DNA from: an uncultured Lachnoanaerobaculum sp.
GTDB lineage: Bacteria; Bacillota; Clostridia; Lachnospirales; Lachnospiraceae
Length of the DNA stretch: 8,344 nucleotides
Assembly (NCBI GenBank): GCA_938041725.1
Contig: CALISX010000120.1
Location: forward strand, 1-8,344
Reading direction: 5' to 3'
This document shows positions 6,358 through 8,344 of the stretch, in pieces. Numbering within the stretch: the stretch's first letter is position 1; the number at the start of each line of letters is the position of its first letter. The position numbers and the translations under genes are program-made. Below the pieces are notes generated by a model, which saw only the letters and a list, made by a program, of their open reading frames with translations, was not told the DNA's origin and did no database searches.

Positions 6358-6365
6358 CTTCCTTT
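6358..6365 (-). promoter_or_regulatory. Ribosome binding site of the MFS gene overlapping the cca stop codon
   Basis: On the minus strand the sequence TAAAGGAAG contains both the cca stop TAA (6366-6364) and the AAAGGAAG site for ATG 6350, with 7 bases of spacing. This tight packing supports one transcript for cca and the transporter. Confidence 0.75.
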
Positions 6366-7578
6366 AAGAGTGGGATTTTACAGCAAGGGCATGGGCCCGC
6401 AAAAGCAAGCTCTCCCTTTGGTTTTGACTGGGGTCTTCCATAACCTCCTCCAGCAGGGTGTTTAAAATCCTGCCCAGTTCCTTTCCTGGAACAAAGCCTG
6501 CCTCCAGCAAATCCTGCCCCCGAATCCCCAGCATGTCCAGGGTAAAGGGATCCTGATGTTCCAGGATTTCCCGATATTGATTTTCCAGCCGATGCATAGC
6601 CCCTTGATCCAAAAGGGGATCCAGCTGCTGTTTCACATACAGCAGTGCTTCAAACACTTCCCGGCCGCACTGATGCAGAGCCTTTCTGATCTCCGGCTTT
6701 CCTCCCGGCAGGGGAGCTCCCAAAAGCTGGTGCAAAAGCTGACATTTTTTCTGTGTTTCTTTATCGGATCTAAGCTCCCTTAGTATCCCCACAGCCTCCG
6801 CCTGGGACATAGACTGTAAAAACCATCCCCAGGGAATAAACTTTTCTCCCTGCAGGGGACCCAGGGCTTGTACAGCCTGAGGGGGGATTTTTGCAAACAG
6901 ACTACCCACAAAAGTATACAAACCGGTTTCCCACACCAGCCCCATGGCTTTGGGATGGGGGGATAAAAGAATTTTGTTTAACTCAGAAAAAATCCTCTCC
7001 TTACTGACATTTTCCAGAAGAGAGGATTTTTCAATCATTGCCTGTAATGTAGCCGGGTCTATTTGAAAGCCCAGCTCTGCCCCAAAGCGGATTCCCCGCA
7101 GCATACGCAGGGCATCCTCCATAAAACGCTTTTGGGGAGTCCCCACTGCCCGGATCCGTTTTTGGGCCAGATCCTGCTCCCCGGCAAAAATATCCACCAA
7201 GCCCCGGTCTGGAGAATAAGCCATGGCATTAATGGTAAAATCCCGCCGCTTCAGATCCTCCTCCAAACTGGAGGAAAAGGTCACCCCATCGGGATGACGT
7301 CCATCACTGTAGGTTCCATCCACCCGGTAGGTGGTGATTTCATACCCGGACTCCCCCAGTAAAACTGTTACTGTACCATGTTCTATCCCGGTATCAAAGC
7401 TCTTCTTAAACAAAGCCTTCACCTCCAAAGGCTTGGCATTGGTGGTCACATCCCAGTCCTTTGGAACCTTCCCCAGGAGACTATCCCGAATACAGCCCCC
7501 CACAGCATAGGCCTCAAAGCCTGCCTTTTCCAGTCTGGACAGGATAAGGGACACATCTCCAGGCAAAGCAATCTTCAT
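6364..7578 (-). CDS. cca: CCA-adding tRNA nucleotidyltransferase (class II polymerase family)
   Basis: The 404-residue product matches the length of the Bacillus-type CCA-adding enzyme (about 400). It adds or repairs the 3' CCA of tRNA from CTP and ATP in the cytoplasm. The N-terminal nucleotidyltransferase head has AVGGCIRD at 25-32 and the metal-binding aspartates D41 and D43 in KDWDVTTNA. RRDFTINAMAY (111-121) and EDALRMLRGIRF (154-165) are the conserved neck and template-reading blocks. No HD phosphohydrolase motif is visible in the helical C-terminal body, unlike some longer relatives. Some deep-branching bacteria split the activity between CC- and A-adding enzymes; I cannot tell this apart from the sequence alone. 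ATG 7578 begins 1 base after the proS stop codon. The upstream signal is weak (GGGGCAAGGCG), so coupling to proS translation is likely. A GTG at 7635 would add 19 non-conserved residues overlapping proS and is not preferred. Confidence 0.93.
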   Translation of the reverse strand: MKIALPGDVSLILSRLEKAGFEAYAVGGCIRDSLLGKVPKDWDVTTNAKPLEVKALFKKSFDTGIEHGTVTVLLGESGYEITTYRVDGTYSDGRHPDGVTFSSSLEEDLKRRDFTINAMAYSPDRGLVDIFAGEQDLAQKRIRAVGTPQKRFMEDALRMLRGIRFGAELGFQIDPATLQAMIEKSSLLENVSKERIFSELNKILLSPHPKAMGLVWETGLYTFVGSLFAKIPPQAVQALGPLQGEKFIPWGWFLQSMSQAEAVGILRELRSDKETQKKCQLLHQLLGAPLPGGKPEIRKALHQCGREVFEALLYVKQQLDPLLDQGAMHRLENQYREILEHQDPFTLDMLGIRGQDLLEAGFVPGKELGRILNTLLEEVMEDPSQNQRESLLLRAHALAVKSHS

Positions 7579-7579
7579 A

Positions 7580-8344
7580 TTAATACGCCTTGCCCCAGTA
7601 CACCATCTTTGCAGCAGGCTTTCCACAACAGACACAGGTTTTGGAAATCTCCTCCTGCTGTTCGGGAATACACCTGGACGTAGCTGAGGTCAGCTCCTTG
7701 ATTTTATCTTCACAAGCTCTGTCGCCGCACCACATGGCCTTAATAAATCCAGGCTTGTTTTCTGCCAGATCTATAAACTCCTCCAGGGTAGCCGCCCGGT
7801 AGGTATGGGCCTCCCTATGGGCCAATGCCCTTTCATACATGGAGGACTGAATCTCTGCCAGGGTTTCCTTTGCCTTCTCCTCCACCATCTCCAGGGAAAC
7901 AGAAATCTTTTCCTGATTGTCTCTGCGGACCAAAACACATTCTCCCTTTTCCAGATCCTTTGGACCCAGCTCAATCCGAAGGGGAATCCCCCGCATTTCT
8001 GATTCAGCAAACTTAAATCCTGGGCTTCTGTCTGTATCGTCCAGCTTCACCCGGATCCCTGCCTCCTTCAATCTGTCTGCCAGAGCCCTGGCTCCCTCCA
8101 TAACCCCTTCCTTGTGGGCAGCCACAGGAATTACATTGACCTGTACCGGGGCGATACGGGGGGGAAGCTTTAATCCGGAATTGTCTCCATGCACCATAAT
8201 CATTGCACCAATAATCCGGGTAGACACGCCAAAGGAGGTTTGATACACATGCTTCAGAGTATTATCCTTATCGGTAAACATCATCTGGAAGGCCTTGGCA
8301 AATCCATCTCCAAAATAGTGGCTGGTTCCAGACTGAAGGGCCTT
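7580..8344 (-). CDS. proS: Prolyl-tRNA synthetase, archaeal/eukaryotic type, C-terminal part (5' end outside window)
   Basis: The frame is open to the right edge, so 254 C-terminal residues are visible. The first visible block, [19 protein letters not shown], and [20 protein letters not shown] (from residue 35, motif-3 arginine at 43) are the class II catalytic core typical of Pro[17 protein letters not shown] opens the anticodon-binding domain, which runs to about residue 155 and includes [21 protein letters not shown]. The remaining 100 residues form the C-terminal domain found only in the archaeal/eukaryotic-type enzyme. Cysteines C206 and C211 (CGDRAC) and C237 and C240 (CVCC) sit like the zinc site of that domain, and the protein ends in Tyr, as is usual for the group. 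The enzyme charges tRNA-Pro with proline in the cytoplasm. It lies directly upstream of cca, and the promoter is outside the window. Confidence 0.95.
   Translation of the reverse strand, partial: KALQSGTSHYFGDGFAKAFQMMFTDKDNTLKHVYQTSFGVSTRIIGAMIMVHGDNSGLKLPPRIAPVQVNVIPVAAHKEGVMEGARALADRLKEAGIRVKLDDTDRSPGFKFAESEMRGIPLRIELGPKDLEKGECVLVRRDNQEKISVSLEMVEEKAKETLAEIQSSMYERALAHREAHTYRAATLEEFIDLAENKPGFIKAMWCGDRACEDKIKELTSATSRCIPEQQEEISKTCVCCGKPAAKMVYWGKAY

Noticed and set aside
1..8344. CRISPR array, insertion sequence, prophage or toxin-antitoxin locus
   Set aside because: No regularly spaced direct repeats, transposase or integrase motifs, or small paired genes are present on either strand.

Overview
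The window looks like a chromosomal segment of a Firmicute of the class Clostridia, most likely a Lachnospiraceae-type gut or anaerobe lineage. This is inferred from three things: the cell-wall-binding repeat style of the first protein (YYLGSSGAMLTNT.TPDGYTV..DGAWI), an archaeal/eukaryotic-type prolyl-tRNA synthetase with a C-terminal cysteine cluster, and a CmpB-type (PF06541) membrane protein. Ribosome binding sites are strong and purine-rich (AAAGGAG, GAGGAGG, AAAGGAAG). The base composition looks even across the window and I see no sign of a mobile element, CRISPR array, tRNA or rRNA.

Layout from left to right. Positions 2-478 (+) are the 3' end of a secreted surface protein with choline-binding-like repeats. 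It converges on a three-gene minus-strand operon read from 4045 down to 506: a family 2 glycosyltransferase, a PLP enzyme of the ACC deaminase/D-cysteine desulfhydrase fold, and a polytopic family 39-type (GT-C) glycosyltransferase. The three are separated by 22 and 2 bases and probably make one glycan- or lipid-linked-sugar module whose product is unknown. A 189-base divergent intergenic region (4046-4234) follows, with a plausible sigma-A promoter pointing right and several hairpins. It leads into a CmpB-family membrane protein (4235-5239, +).

The 3' end of that gene overlaps, by 65 bases and antisense, the 3' end of an MFS transporter (5175-6350, -). The MFS gene is the last of a second minus-strand operon. 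Its upstream members are a CCA-adding tRNA nucleotidyltransferase (cca, 6364-7578) and prolyl-tRNA synthetase (proS, 7580 to beyond the right edge), packed 13 and 1 bases apart. proS and cca both act on tRNA; the MFS gene appears to be a passenger on the same transcript.

I find no clear new defence or mobile system. The points most worth a second look are the divergent PLP enzyme between two glycosyltransferases, the structured leader of the CmpB gene, the antisense gene-end overlap, and a near-duplicate inverted repeat at 478-532.
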